A DNA stretch of 64,000 nucleotides, from the NCBI GenBank assembly GCA_036435485.1, contig CM071601.1:187152939-187216938 (forward strand). The letters run 5' to 3'. A program made the translations under genes and the position numbers. The notes under the pieces are model-generated. The model had not been told where the DNA came from, did not search any database, and was given only the letters and a program-made list of their open reading frames with translations. Of this stretch, positions 22,686 to 35,065 are shown in pieces (the stretch's first letter is position 1; each line of letters begins with the position of its first letter). The stretch comes from Saposhnikovia divaricata (Eukaryota; Streptophyta; Magnoliopsida; Apiales; Apiaceae).

Positions 22686-23199
22686 TATATAATATAATAC
22701 CCGGAGATCGGAAAGTTACCAGAAGCATTCAAGTTATTTTTCTTAAATTTTCGTTTTTTTATTTTTTTTATTGAAATTATTTTTTTGCATTAAATAACTC
22801 TTAATGACGTATTAACTAGTCATTAATTATAATTAATAAATGTGTAATAAATTTAATTTAATTTATTTTATTTAATTAAAAAATTACAAACTTTATTTAA
22901 GCATTATAACTATTATTTCAATATTAAATATTATTTACATATATAATTATGTTTATTTTTAGGTAAAACGGCGACTAAAAATTGTTTACATTGCATCCTT
23001 TTTTATTTCCTATCGAATATCACCTCAATTTCTTTTCGGACAATTGTAGTACATGCGGCCTTAACTTCTCAAACAATCTTTATTATTAGTGATTATGAAT
23101 ATTGCAATAAATTATAGAAGTATTTAAATCTTCGCTTAACACCTTTAATAAAAAAATACAAATATTTTTTATTTTAACACATGAATAAATTACATATGG
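22686..23199 (+). repeat. Helitron-like tandem array, unit 1 left part
   Basis: Starts tatataatataatacccggag and continues with attaactagtcattaatta, tatataattatg, attgtttacattgc and cttttcggacaat. The same words in the same order occur in units at 50209 and 51106. The unit is cut at 23199 by the Sirevirus insertion and continues at 49756. Confidence 0.7.
23195..23199. repeat. Sirevirus target-site duplication TATGG (left)
   Basis: TATGG directly precedes the 5' LTR and is repeated at 49751-49755 directly after the 3' LTR. It proves that the two distant LTRs belong to one insertion. Confidence 0.9.
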
Positions 23200-23429
23200 T
23201 GTTGAGTCATATATGTCTATAGATGATGATAACAAATACCACAAGACAGAAAATGAATCAAGAAATTGAAGTTGAAAAATAAATCAGGAAGCTAACTGAA
23301 ATGCAGATCAACTAAAGTTACATCTTGTGAATGGAACTCTGCAAACAGTTAGGAACCATTTCTGTAACAAGCCACAACATGCTACAATCAGATATCTGTA
23401 ATCAGAAGAGAGTTTGCCATAACCATGCA

Positions 23430-23790
23430 AGTAAGTTCGAGAAGTCAAGAAAAGATGAGTTCGAGAAGTCATTCGAGAACTCTAACAAAAAGAGTTATTC
23501 GAGAAGTCCTAATTCGAGAAGTCTCCAACATATGCTAATCGAGAAGTCTTCACAACTGGTTGTTCGATAAGTCATTCGAGAACTCTAACAAAAAGGGTTA
23601 TTCGAGAAGTCCCAGTTCGAGAAGTCAGGCTATCTCCTAATTCGAGAAGTCTCCAACATATGCTAATGGAGAAGTCTTCACAACAGGCTGTTTGATAAGT
23701 CATTCGAGAACTCAATAAAAGGGACTATTCGAGAAGTCGACATTCGAGATCTCAAGACACATCAGTTTGAGAACTTAACCTGGATTCTTA
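23430..23790 (+). repeat. Clustered TTCGAGAAGTC motifs in the Sirevirus LTR
   Basis: More than a dozen copies of ttcgagaagtc, with variants attcgagaactc and ttcgataagtc, are spread over 360 bp upstream of the LTR TATA box. The same cluster is in the 3' LTR (48435-48770). Position and density suggest an enhancer-like array or protein-binding cluster. Sireviruses are known to keep short conserved motifs in LTRs; whether this is one of them is inference. Confidence 0.85.
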
Positions 23791-23913
23791 TTTATGCCAG
23801 AGTTCTCTACTGGAACATATCGAATGGAGATCAAAACCCAGAATGACTTTGTAACCCGTGACTTATAGGCAGTGATCAATTACACAGAGGATGTTACGAG
23901 TAGGGAGTCAAAT

Positions 23914-23921
23914 TATAAATA
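23914..23921 (+). promoter_or_regulatory. TATA box of the Sirevirus 5' LTR
   Basis: TATAAATA, downstream of the motif cluster. The matching place in the 3' LTR (near 48900) reads tgtaaata, so the 3' copy has lost the box. Confidence 0.6.
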
Positions 23922-24768
23922 TTTGAAGGCTCAAACTCTTCTAAGTGAAAGGTGAAATCAGTCACTGTTTATCTGATATCAAGGGCAATAATAAGAGTGG
24001 AAGCAACCTCCAACATGATTACATTACCACTGAAGAATTCGAAGGATATCTTGATGAATGTATAAGGATCAGCTGTTTTATCTGGGAAGTTCAAGCACAG
24101 CTCAATAAGTAGAAAAGCTTATTGACTTTCAAAAAGGTTATCTTTTTTTTTTATTAAAGCTACTTTCCAGAGATGAAGTTTAAAAGCAAAAAGATCTTTT
24201 GCATAAAGCATCACGTGGGCTTGGAAGCCAAGTCATTTCAAGAACTTAGTAATGTATGAAGAAAGAAACATACACTGACTTGAAGCACACTGGGATTGTC
24301 CAAATCAAGGAGAGAAGACTTTCAAGACATTTCCAGAAATGGCTATCACTTCAAGCTTGTGTGTGTGACAAGAGATACCAAAAATGTACTCCTACATTTT
24401 ACGTATTCTACATGTCTTCATATAGTTTAAATAAGCTATATGAGCAGCATAGTTTTAGAAGAGAAGAAAACACTGAGCATAACGCTTATAGCGTTAGGTT
24501 TTCTTGTAAACACAAAAACATTGTAACCCGCAACTGTGTATTCTTACGCAGATAATTATCTTCAAATACAACCATCAGGTGGACCAAGAAAACCCACCTG
24601 AGATTTTTTATATCGTGTGTTGTATGTGTGTTAGATAATTTGTTTATCTTGTTTTCTTTGTGTTCTTATAACAATCTGTTTAGACCTCACCAATTCGAAA
24701 GAATTTAGTCAAGATTGTATTCAACCCCCCTTCTACAATCTCGTGGTGCATAATTGGGAAATAACAAT

Positions 24769-24780
24769 TGGTTTCAGAGC
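24769..24780 (+). other. Primer-binding site (initiator tRNA-Met type)
   Basis: TGGTTTCAGAGC, two bases after the LTR end. It has one mismatch to the usual TGGTATCAGAGC. Confidence 0.85.
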
Positions 24781-24817
24781 AAGCTTCTAACATACAAGAA
24801 GTCTAAAGATCACCACC

Positions 24818-27209
24818 ATGGTAAAGAAGGATGCAGGCGTGAAGATACCGGTTCTTGACAAAGACAATTACTTTCATTGGAAAGTAAAGTTGCATTTACA
24901 TCTCATATCCATCGATGAAGGTTATGTAAACTGCATAGAGAAAGGTCCTCATGTCCCTATGAAGGCTAACTCTGGAGTTGGAGAAACAGCTGGAACTGCA
25001 GCTACTGGAAGGCCTATTCCCAAACTGCCAGCAGAATTCACAGATGTAGACAAAGAAGAAGTCCAGAAGGACAAAAAAACCATGAACATTTTGTTCAATG
25101 GTATTGATCAAGACATGTTCGATAATGTCATAAACTGCACCACTGCCAAGCAAGTGTGGGACACTATACGAACACTCTGTGAATGGACTGAGCAAGTCAG
25201 AGAGAATAAGAAACAACTCCTCATACAACAGTATAAACATTTTCACTTCTGTTCAGGTGAAAGTCTAACTGACATATTTAGTAGATTTCAAAAACTGCTG
25301 AATTGGTTAAAGTTGTATGGAAGAGTATATGAAACCAAAGATTCGAACCTGAAATTTCTGAGGTCTTTACCTAAAGAATGGAAGCCAGTGACAGTCTCAT
25401 TAATGAACTCTCAAGATTACAAAGATTTTACTCTTGAGAGACTGTATGGAATTCTAAAGACCTATGAGCTCGAGTTGCAACAAGATGAAGAAGTTGAGAA
25501 GAGCCAGAAGAAAGGTGGAAATGTAGCTTTGGTGGCCAATATTCCAACCAACCAAGATGGAGAGAAGATGAAGAATGTCGAAGCCACACCAAGTTAAAGA
25601 ACTTGTGAAGGTGGAGCTGGAACTAGCAGAACCAAAGGCAAGATGATTGAAGAACTTTATGCACTGGGTGAGGATGAATCTGAAGATCTAGATGAATATT
25701 TTGCATTTCTGTCAAAGAGATTTTCAAAGCTAAGATTAAAGAAGAACCCAGCTGGAGCCGGGCAATTCAAGAAAAGCTATCAACCAAACAAGGGTATGGT
25801 TGAAAGGTCAAAGATCAAATGTTATAGCTGTGGAATTGCTGGCCACTTTGCCAATGAATGCAGAAAATCCAAAGCTGAGAATGAGAAGAAACAGTTTGAG
25901 ACTGCAGACTACAAAAAGAAATATTTTGATCTTTTCAAGCAAAAGGAAAGAGCATTTGTATCTAGAGATGATGATTGGGTAGCTGGAGGAGACTCAGATG
26001 CAGAGGAAGAGTTTGTCAACGTTGCACTCATGGCAAACGAAAATGATGAAAAGGCTAGTTCAGCAAGCAACCAGGTATACTCTACAAACCTAACTGAGCT
26101 TTCCAAAGATGAATGTGATAATGTTGTTAATGAAATGTCAAATGAATTGTATAACATGCATGTCACATTAAAATCACTTAACAGAGAAAATAATAAGATT
26201 AAAGATCTGAATGCTACGTTAGGTGATGGGAACACTCTGTTAGAGACTCAGTTAATTGTGTTCGAAACGATGAGAAGAGATTACCAGGATGCAAAAGATA
26301 AATTACTTGAGGCTTTGAACAGAGAAGATTATTTAAAAGAACAGTTGAAAAAGGAACAAGATTTAATTGTTAAGTGGAGAGGATCAAAGGCTAAAGCTGA
26401 AGAAATTTGTAGTAAGCAAGGAATTGATTCTTTCTGCAAAATAGCAGAAGCAAAGTTAGAAGTTGATGGGGGTGGTTGCATCAGACAGTGAGTCAATGGA
26501 TGAGAAATGTTCATTGGAGTCCAAGCCTATCAGCAATGCAACCCTGATCAGATTGCATAAGAAGTATGGCCCTGTCAGCAAAAACTTTGTAGTGGGAGAG
26601 TGTAGCAAAACCAAATCAGTTGAACGAGATAACATAGGCCACTTGTCCATCAAGAAATTGAAGGATAAGTTAGAAAAGACTGAAACAAAGGCTAAGGCTA
26701 GAAGGAAGAATAGAAATGGCAAGGTAGGAATTAACAAACATAGTAATTACACACCTTATAAATATGCTCCTCGAAAGGAATGTGTGAACTATGGTAGTGT
26801 TAATCATTTATCTGCCAACTGTAAATCTGTTAAGAATGCTTCTGTGCCTAGTATGCCTAAGTCTGTACCTATGCCTGCCATGAATGTTGTGCCTAATATA
26901 TGTGTTCAACCTGATTATGCATCTAGTCAGTATGCTAACATGCAATTCATGCATAATCCATATTACAATGCCTTTAATATGCCTCAGTTGCCATGGATGA
27001 TGAATAACATGTTTGCACAGACTATGCCTAATTGTACATCTAGCTTTAATGCATATGAGCATGTGAAACAAACTCTTTTTCAGAGACCTACACCAAGAAT
27101 TAAGATTGATTTAACTCAATCAGAACCCTTGGATGGTAAGGGTTTGAAAATTAGGAGAAAGGCTAACAAGGCAGGTCCCAAGGTAACTTGGGTACCAAAA
27201 TCAACTTGA
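24818..27209 (+). pseudogene. Sirevirus gag, frame-broken
   Basis: The ATG at 24818 starts 259 residues with the copia gag fold region (DKDNYFHWKVKLHLHL, QLLIQQYKHFHF, FLRSLPKEWKPVT), then a stop at 25597. A second frame (25643-26491) holds the zinc knuckle CYSCGIAGHFANEC near 25822-25863 and a long, charged, probably coiled-coil region. A third frame (26463-27209) carries a degenerate second knuckle (CVNYGSVNHLSANC) in which one Cys has become Tyr. The family role is to form the virus-like particle and bind element RNA. The long extension after the first knuckle is typical of Sireviruses. At least two frame breaks prevent one protein. Confidence 0.85.
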
Positions 27210-27456
27210 TTTGATTTTTATGTGTGCAGGGAGACAGAAAGAATCTTTGGTACCTGGATAGTGGTTGTTCTGGGCACATGACTGGAGATTCTATCATGCT
27301 CACTAAGTTTGAGGAAAGAGCTGGCCCTAGCATTACCTTTGGAGACAACAGCAAAGGATATACTAGAGGATATGGCTTGATTTCACAAGGGAATGTTGTC
27401 ATTGAAGAAGTAGCACTGGTTGATGGTCTCAAGCACAACTTGCAGAGTATCAGTCA
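27210..27456 (+). pseudogene. Sirevirus aspartic protease, cut by the LARD insertion
   Basis: Contains WYLDSGCSGHMTG near 27248 (the D-S-G active site of copia proteases) and ends KHNLQSIS at the LARD insertion. The remainder of the protease/integrase junction resumes at 41881. The family role is to cleave the gag-pol polyprotein. The last residues before the stop at 27469 come from the LARD LTR. Confidence 0.85.
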
Positions 27457-28410
27457 TATAACGCCTTAGAAATTTCGATTTTTAAATTATTTATTTATTA
27501 TTTATTATAAATTATATTATGTGAATATTGAGGTAAAGGTGAAAAATGTGTGAAGTTGTGTTTATGTGCTTATATGATGATTAGTTTGAGCCGTGAAGGT
27601 CAGTATATTTTTATTTGTATTTTTGAGGATTTAAGTATATTTAAATCATATATTTTGATCCTTTGTAAATTTTATAAAATTATTGGAGGAATTAAAAATC
27701 ATGAAATCTTTTGTAAAATTATCTTTATATATTTATGGAGTTTTAAAATTTTTGGGTGGACTAATTTGGGAGCTTGAGTATTTTTAAATGATTTTAAGAA
27801 TTTTATTGTATTTAAAGGATCAAAACTTTGAAAATTCATATTTAATTCATTTTTGATCCGAAAAATATTTCGAAAATATGTGTGTGCTCTTAATTTTATA
27901 TTCTTTATTTTAAAAAAATAAAAAGTGTAATTCTTCCGAAGGTTTATTTAATTGGATTTTTATATAATCGTTTATTAGTTGTAATTGGGCCAGAATGGAT
28001 TATTAGTAGTTGTTTGTAGTATTGGGCCAAACCCAATAAAAAGAACTCGGTAGAAGACTCTAGAGGAGTCGGGGGGGGGGGGGAAACTCGACAGAAAATA
28101 AATCGGGAGAAGAAGAGAAAGAAAAAGAAGAGGAAAAGAAAGAATGGGGAGAAAAAGAGAAGAGAGAAAGAGATTGAAGAGAGATTGGGGGTTGATTGTT
28201 CAATCAATTGGATACACATATACATACATATATAAACGTGGGAGTGTGTGTGTGATTTTCTGTGTGCAGCAGGTGGGGGAGAAGAGGCGCGCGGGGACGG
28301 GGTCGCGAGCAGGGCAGGAGGAGACCACCGCGTGGTGGCTGTGGTCGGCGGTGGGTTCAGGCGACCAGGCACGAAGGGAAGGCAGCCGCGAGGACCTGGT
28401 GGCGAGGCTG

Positions 28411-28490
<80 letters not shown>

Positions 28491-30056
28491 TGGTGAAGAT
28501 GTGATTTCGATGGGGATTGTTTTCCTTGCGGATCGAATGGGAGCAACCAACGGAATGGTATAATTTCGTGTCTTACCTATTTAATTTTCGTATTTAATTA
28601 GTTTCGAATTATGCTAATATTATGGTAATTTAATTAGAGTTAAATTGTGTGACATTATTGTTGTAATTTAATTAGTTAAATTGTGAGTATTGTTTAATTG
28701 TGGTAATTGTGTATGTTTGTATATATGTTATATGTGTAAGCGATATAGGACGCGTATGGGTAGAGTAAAGCAAGATAATAAGATTTTGCTGGATTGAATA
28801 CTAAATTAGCATTTGGCCTTGATAATGGTTCGAATAGGAAACCTGGCCAAGGATAGAGCGCTGGTAATCTGAAAGATAAGCAGAAGGACGAGTATCGAAG
28901 CCGATGAGTTTACGAAGTAAGACTGATATGAAATTGAGTCGAGGATCCATGGTAGGATCAGGAACTCCGTAAATCGAGGCAAGTGTTTTTGTTTTTCACT
29001 TATTGTTCAAGTGATACAATTTCGTTTATTTTTAGTATGTGATGATTTGGCTAAGTATAGATGACTCATATACTTCTCAGATAAGTGTAATGTTGATAAC
29101 CTCCCCTACCTGTAATTCAAATAACTCTTTTTGCTCATAGTCCTATCCCTGAAATGCCATTCCTTCTATTTTCGCCAAATGGATGTAAAAACCTCATAGA
29201 TAAAGGAAATCTCAGACATTGACCTGAATTGTTCCATATTGGAATTGTTATTCAAACCAATGTTAAATCATTTTATTTGTTTATGGAAACTCAAACTTTT
29301 CAGTATGCCTAGTAATTGACCATATCTTCACTTTAAATAAAGTTTGATGGTTGTAAAGTCTTATTACAGTGCATATCTTTCATGTACTCAAGTGAAATTC
29401 TCTTTAAATAAGTTGTTGATGTTATCAGTTCAAATTATTCACATTCATCTCGTTGGTATGTATTCGAATTGTTTGCTCTTATTGTCGCTAGTTCGATCTT
29501 CTTCTTAATCAAATTATTGATGTTATGTCCCCAACTACGTATACCTATCTTGTTGATATGAATTCATAGTATTGCTCATTATATTCTTCTCCCCAATTAG
29601 TATCGAACTTGTCGATACTTGATGATAGAAAATGCTCCCCTGTTGAATCTTCAATTACGAGTTGTTATCCTGGAACGTGCGTTTTCCAGTTATTGGTTGA
29701 AACAGGGTAGTCGATTATCCCGACCCCTAGCCTGAGTAGTAAAGATAGAATTGGAAATGTTTTTATTAAATGAAAATGTTTTCATGACTGAGGACGCCAG
29801 TCAAAGTGTGAGTATGATATTTTAGGCCAAAAGGGGCCTTGGATCCAATTGAGTATTTGGATATACCAAGAGAGTATATCCGGAGTTTTAGTGTGACTGT
29901 TCATCCACTTTAACTCGTTGCGTCGAAGTGAAAAATCCAATTCTAATCTATAAATTGAGTATCCAGTTGAATATTGATTCTTATTGCTTGACCACGAATT
30001 CCCATTCCCAAGTATTATTATCGATTGTTATCATTTGACATTGAGTTTTCGAGTAT
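27457..30056 (+). repeat. LARD 5' LTR, first part
   Basis: Matches 38696-41265 nearly throughout; differences by eye are a few per hundred bases. It includes a TATA box, TATATAAA, at 28229-28236, a G run (28071-28083, 13 G against 7 in the 3' LTR), a GC-rich segment at 28270-28410 and a long GA tract. It is interrupted at 30056 by a solo LTR and continues at 32169. Confidence 0.9.
28414..28485 (+). repeat. (GA)n microsatellite in the LARD 5' LTR
   Basis: About 36 GA units downstream of the LTR TATA box. The 3' LTR copy at 39653-39704 has about 26 units. All long frames across it (28144-28563 and the complement) are poly-Arg/Glu or Ser/Leu translations of the repeat. Confidence 0.95.
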
Positions 30057-30835
30057 TGTTCGCTATTTTCTCTACACAAGTATACGCAGTCCAAAATCAA
30101 TATAGGGAAATAAGGATCGTTCCCACGAAGACTTGGTGTATTTAAGTAAATATGTTTATTCAACAACGTTCGGTTAATTATAGAAGCCTGAACAACGAAA
30201 TGGTTAGTTTGTTCAAATCACAATTAATTAATGAAATAACGACTAAAAATAATATGATAAAGATTTTATATATGAGATAAACATGAGATTCTAATTTCAT
30301 TATTTATTTCATTTAGAATTGATGCCTTAATGTAAAGTGATTCTGATAATTATGAAAGCTAGCCGTGAACACGAAACTAATATAAGCGCCTTTCAGCCTT
30401 AACTTATATCAAACCATACAAAAATCCACTTAAAAAGATAGAAGTTGTGTGGACACCATTTATGTCTAGACCCTATATGTCTATAAGATTTGAAAACATA
30501 ACTGGTTTACGAATAAATTCCTTATTTTTGGCTACACAGGGCGATGTGATCCAAAACCCTACCACTAATCGTAATTATATATGAAAATTACGAACCTGTG
30601 CTAACATGGCAAATTCTAAATTCTCAAATCTACTTTCGCATTCATTAAGAATTAATAATTTAGATGATAGCTACGCATCTAATAAATTAAGCACAACCAC
30701 GTTAGGCAATCGAAAATTTTTATCATAACACAATTTATTAAGGCATCGAATTACTAAATTACGTAAATAAATCCATTAGAATCCCATGACGGCGATTAGT
30801 TCATAATTAAACGAATCGTCATCATGGGATTAATC

Positions 30836-30885
<50 letters not shown>

Positions 30886-32163
30886 AATAACAACAATAAT
30901 AAAACTAAATTAAAAATTACGATAAATTAAATATGAAAATTATAAGAGTTTAGAAACTAAAACCGAAATAATTTCCACTTGCAAGAAACGAGCACTCCGA
31001 TAATTCCCTGTAAAATAAGAAATTAGAAAATAAAACCGAAATAGCTTCCACCGAAAGAGAAGAGCACTCCAAATAATTCCCGTAATTTCTTCAACCAAAA
31101 TAACACTTATACTAAAATTTGCCAAAAATTAAAGTGTATAAAAACAAACTTAATATTACAAGAACTAGAGAAAATTACAAGAGAGAATGATGCTCTCCAA
31201 AATGTTGTGTGGAAATAAGACCAAGAACTAGGCCTATTTATAGGAAAACTTAGCACACCACAAAATTAAAAAAATAAAAAGAAAAATGAAAAGAAAATAA
31301 AAAAAATGAAAAGAATGAAAGACAATTAAATTTCAGCCGATAGAATAAAAGGAATGAAGCACCAGCGCCAAAAGCTAATTACCAACAACAACACTACAAC
31401 TGCACTCGGCCTCTCAGATTTTTTTCCAGCCGCACGCCATGCGCGTTGCCTGCACGCGAGGCTGCTTAAACCAATATGCCTGGCGCGTGAATTACACGCA
31501 GGACTCAGGCGCGTGGACTCGAATTCAGGAAATGGGCCGACAGAATATTTGCAAATGACACAATTCCTTTAATTGCTTATAATTAATGCCGACAAAGCAC
31601 TTGAACACTCTAGCACTTCACCACCTGCCAAAACAAATTCACAAAATTCGTTTCTCTTTTGTTTTTTGTTTTTTGTTTTTTTTTTGTTTTTGTTTTTAAC
31701 TTATAATTTTTAATTAACAAATATTTAATTTAATTCAGAAATTATAAAAATAAATATATAATATTATGAGATATTTATAATTATAATTTTCTAATTAAAT
31801 AAAATATTTTCTAATATAAATGAATCATTAAGTCCTGAGCTGCGGTAAATTGAGGGCCTAAAACCGGACTCCTTTTCCTTAACGAAAAATATATCAATTC
31901 CAACCGGGGTTCCAGATTTAAGAATATATCATTCAGGATTCCTTTATGATAATTCTTTTTCCTCGTAACCAGATCACTTGATAAAATTGAGCCAGAAATC
32001 CACCGTTTTTAGCCTTTTATCGCCTAGATACCTGAATTTGCGAGCTCTGCACAACAAATAATTAAACAACAAAAACGAATTAAAAGACACAACATATTTA
32101 AGGATAAACCATCAATATAGGTCCATTTAGCGCATAATAAGTGGATATAAAATCCACTTATCA
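30057..32163 (-). mobile_element. Solo LTR (gypsy, probably Athila-like), 5-bp duplication
   Basis: A 2107-bp insertion with TG...CA ends flanked by AGTAT at 30052-30056 and 32164-32168. The empty site is visible in the 3' LARD LTR (tcgagtatcagtat, about 41264). On the minus strand it begins TGATAAGTGGATTTTATATC and ends near tcgtgggaacgatcctta and tagcgaaca, the style of Athila-type LTRs. A minus-strand TATA box, tataaata, lies at 31242-31235. There is no internal region and no second LTR, so it is a solo LTR left by LTR-LTR recombination. It includes a (TAA)n tract at about 30837-30882. Confidence 0.9.
30837..30882. repeat. (TAA)n microsatellite
   Basis: About 15 units of taa/ata within the solo LTR. 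Confidence 0.9.
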
Positions 32164-32168
32164 AGTAT

Positions 32169-32263
32169 CAGTATCGAATCGTTAAAGCCTGATTCCATTG
32201 AAGTCTATAATGCTTATTCTGGTCGAACAAAACTTTTATCTGTTCTAGTTCCTATCCCACCTC
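32169..32263 (+). repeat. LARD 5' LTR, continuation
   Basis: cagtatcgaatcgttaaagc through cccacctcattaa matches 41270-41370. Homology stops here; the last 0.5 kb of the LTR is missing and Athila-type sequence follows. Confidence 0.85.
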
Positions 32264-35065
32264 ATTAACGTGCGTGTGTGCAATACTCATCAGAATTTCT
32301 CTTAGCACTAGATCAAAACCATACATATTCTTCGTCATAACAATCACAAGCTTATAAAAAGAATGTACGCTAGACACTTCATAACCTAGAAACACCTCTA
32401 TCATCATTTGAGTTAGACAGGAATTCATGCTTTATTAACAACTATGACGCATAATACTATACACAACACACATGCTTATTTGACCGTGCAATGGATGAGA
32501 CCCCAAAAGGCTTATACAATAATACCCATGTAGCGAGCGTTAGGTTAGTGGATCCCAGACCGGAAAAGTCTTAGGTCACTAGGCTTGAGTCCCCTAGAAC
32601 TTAATTGCTCGAGTATTGAAGAACTCACCCTGATCAATTTTGCATACACACATTCTCATAAACACTTTTTTTTATATTATTCTTATTTTTTTTTAAATGC
32701 AATCTGGAATGAGAATTCTCAATTCCAACCCTAGACTACTCATATAAAAATGAGCTGGCTACTAGCCAATTGACACATATCCATTATTTAACAATTTCAC
32801 ACAAACTAGCATGAACCCTGGTTTCCCCCAAACTTATATTTAGTGATTCTACGCTATCAAGGGAATAAAGAAAATTCCAAATATAATCAGGTGATTAAAT
32901 TTCAACAACCAAACAAGCATGACCTTAACCTAGCGCAAAAGTAACCGATGAGTTGTGTAAGATTGTGTTTCTGCAACATGCACGTCAATTCATAAGTATT
33001 TAAATCAGCCCTCTATTCATCATTATCACACTCAAATTCATCATTGACTACTAAACGGAATCGCCAAGCGCTACGGGACCAAGGAAAATATGATATGCAA
33101 CTAATCATGAATATGCAAATTTTTTTTTAAAATTTTTTTTTCATATATGAATTATATGAAATTATACTAGCATGGAATATTATGAACCACATGAAACTGT
33201 ATGCATACTATGACTCGAGAAATCAATTTTCCTAAATCACCCCCAAACTTAAAATGTTCAATGTCCTCATTGAAGGTATAGATAAAGGATAACAGAGAAC
33301 TCCCCTAACTATCGGTATCGTCACCCTCCTCGGGTGGTGAATCAATTGGTGGAAATGCTGCATGAGCTCCAAACTGAGGCCAGTCTACCTCGAAAGAAAA
33401 TTTTATCTTTTGCAAAGCCAGCTCCTGTAACTCGTCAATGACCTGCACTCTCGACATAATACTAAACAAAATCACACAAAATCAAACCACACATAAAAAC
33501 ACCATACCTATGGGTTGCCTCCCATGAAGCGCTTGTTTATTGTCGCTAGCTTGACTATTATACTGAGAATCATGTGGTGGCCAACTTGGTGGTATCAGCC
33601 TCACGGTTCACCGTGTCACCAAAATAGGGTTTCAATCTCTGCCCATTCACTTTGAACGATTGATCGGGTGATTTCTCAAAGATTTCCACCGCTCCGTGTG
33701 GAAACACAATTTTGACAACAAATGGCCCTGACCATCTCGATTTGAGCTTCCCTGGAAACAATCGAAGACGAGAGTTATATAATAAGACCGACTGGCCAGG
33801 AACGAATACCTTTTGAATAATACGACGATCATGCCATCGTTTCACTTTCTCCTTATAGAGCTTATTGTTCTCATATGCCTGCAATCGAAACTCGTCCATC
33901 TCGTTGAGTTGCACCATCCTTTTCTCACCTGCGGCCTTAAGATCGAAATTTAGCTTCTTCAAAGCCCAATAAGCTTTGTGTTCCAATTCTGCCGGTAAAT
34001 GGCAAACTTTACCATAGACCAGCTGATATGGTGACATGCCCAAGGGTGTTTTATATGCTGTACGATAAGCCCATGCGGCTTCATCGAGTTTTAAAGACCA
34101 ATCCTTTCTCGAAGGATTCACCACTTTTTCCAGAATGCGCTTAATCTCGCGATTAGATACCTCGGCTTGGCCATTGGTTTGCGGGTGGTATGCCGTAGCT
34201 ACCCGGTGGTTGATGTTGTACCTTTCCATAAGATTAGTGAATTTGCGATTGCAAAAGTGAGTACCTTCATCGCTTATGATTACTCGAGGAGTGCCGAATC
34301 TTGTGAAGATGTTCTTGTGAAGGAAATTGAGCACGACATTGGCATCATTGGTCGGAAGTGCCTTGACTTCAACCCATTTGGAAACATAATCAACGGCCAG
34401 CAAGATGTATTGGTTGCTACATGAGGAAATGAATGGTCCCATGAAATCGATGCCCCAAACATCGAAGATTTCCACTTCTAGCATTATATTGAGGGGCATC
34501 TCATCCCTCCTAGATATGTTACCAACACGCTGACAACGATCACACTTCAGCACAAACTGATGGGCATCCTTAAAAAGGGATGGCCAATAAAATCCCGCTT
34601 GAAGAATTCGAGCTGCGGTCTTTTCACTTCCATAATGGCCACCATATGTCGTGGCATGATAATCCCTTAGAATAGCCTCTGTTTCAATGTATGGCACACA
34701 TCTCCTAATCACCTGATCTGCTCCTTGTTTAAACAGATATGGTTCGTCCCAACAATACCATTTGACTTCATGCAAGAATTTCTTTCTTTGCGCAAAAGAG
34801 AGCTCGGGAGGAATCACTCGACTCACCAGAAAGTTCACAATGTCTGCAAACCAAGGCTCTTCTTCTTGTATCCCAAACAACTGTTCATCAGGAAAGGATT
34901 CATTAATGACGGTTTTGTCTTGGGATGTCTTCCCAAGGTCTTCCAATCGTGAGAGATGGTCGGCTACTTGGTTTTCTGTCCCTTTTCTATCCTTGATTTC
35001 CACATCGAATTCTTGCAGCAGAAGAATCCATCGAATCAACCTAGGTTTGGAGTCCTTTTTAGAGA
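32264..35065 (-). mobile_element. Athila-type gypsy fragment (pol 3' half and downstream region)
   Basis: Minus-strand order is RNase H end, integrase, then a non-coding tail. The tail contains aagtttggggg twice (complement at 32826-32840 and 33238-33252), once after the aatgaggacattgaacat word that marks Athila-type 3' regions. Neither LTR nor the 5' part is attached, and no target duplication is visible. It replaces the end of the LARD 5' LTR, so it probably arrived by recombination or by insertion plus deletion. Confidence 0.75.
33570..35065 (-). pseudogene. Athila-lineage pol fragment: RNase H end and integrase
   Basis: An open frame of about 490 residues. It starts in the RNase H C-terminus (YLLSKKD, then RWILLLQEFDVEIKDRKGTE and NQVADHLSRLE). 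Next is the integrase zinc finger: YHATTYGGHYGSEKTA gives the His pair and LKCDRCQRVG the Cys pair. The core DDE residues follow in WGIDFMGPF, RVIISDEGTHF and TNGQAEVSNREIKRI. After the core, PGQSVLLYNSRLRLFPGKLK and RWSGPFVVK form the usual GPY/F-type C-terminal domain. The family role is insertion of element cDNA. All catalytic residues are present, but reverse transcriptase, protease, gag and a start codon are absent. Confidence 0.9.

Larger units (their letters stand above)
23200..24766 (+). repeat. 5' LTR of the Sirevirus
   Basis: 1567 bp, from TGTTGAGTCATATATG to GGGAAATAACA. It contains a cluster of TTCGAGAAGTC-type words at 23430-23790 and a TATA box, TATAAATA, at 23914-23921. The 3' LTR differs by many substitutions and indels (by eye several percent), so the insertion is not recent. 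Confidence 0.9.

Noticed and set aside
28144..28563. Frames of 80-200 codons on both strands around 27944-28563 and 39300-39782
   Set aside because: They read through the GA microsatellite in the LARD LTRs, giving Arg-Glu or Ser-Leu repeats, and occur in both LTRs. No codon pattern or domain supports a gene.
32264..33569. Treating the solo LTR at 30057-32163 as the 3' LTR of the adjacent Athila fragment
   Set aside because: A 5-bp duplication flanks the solo LTR and 95 bp of LARD LTR separates it from the Athila sequence, so they are separate events, although both may be Athila-type.
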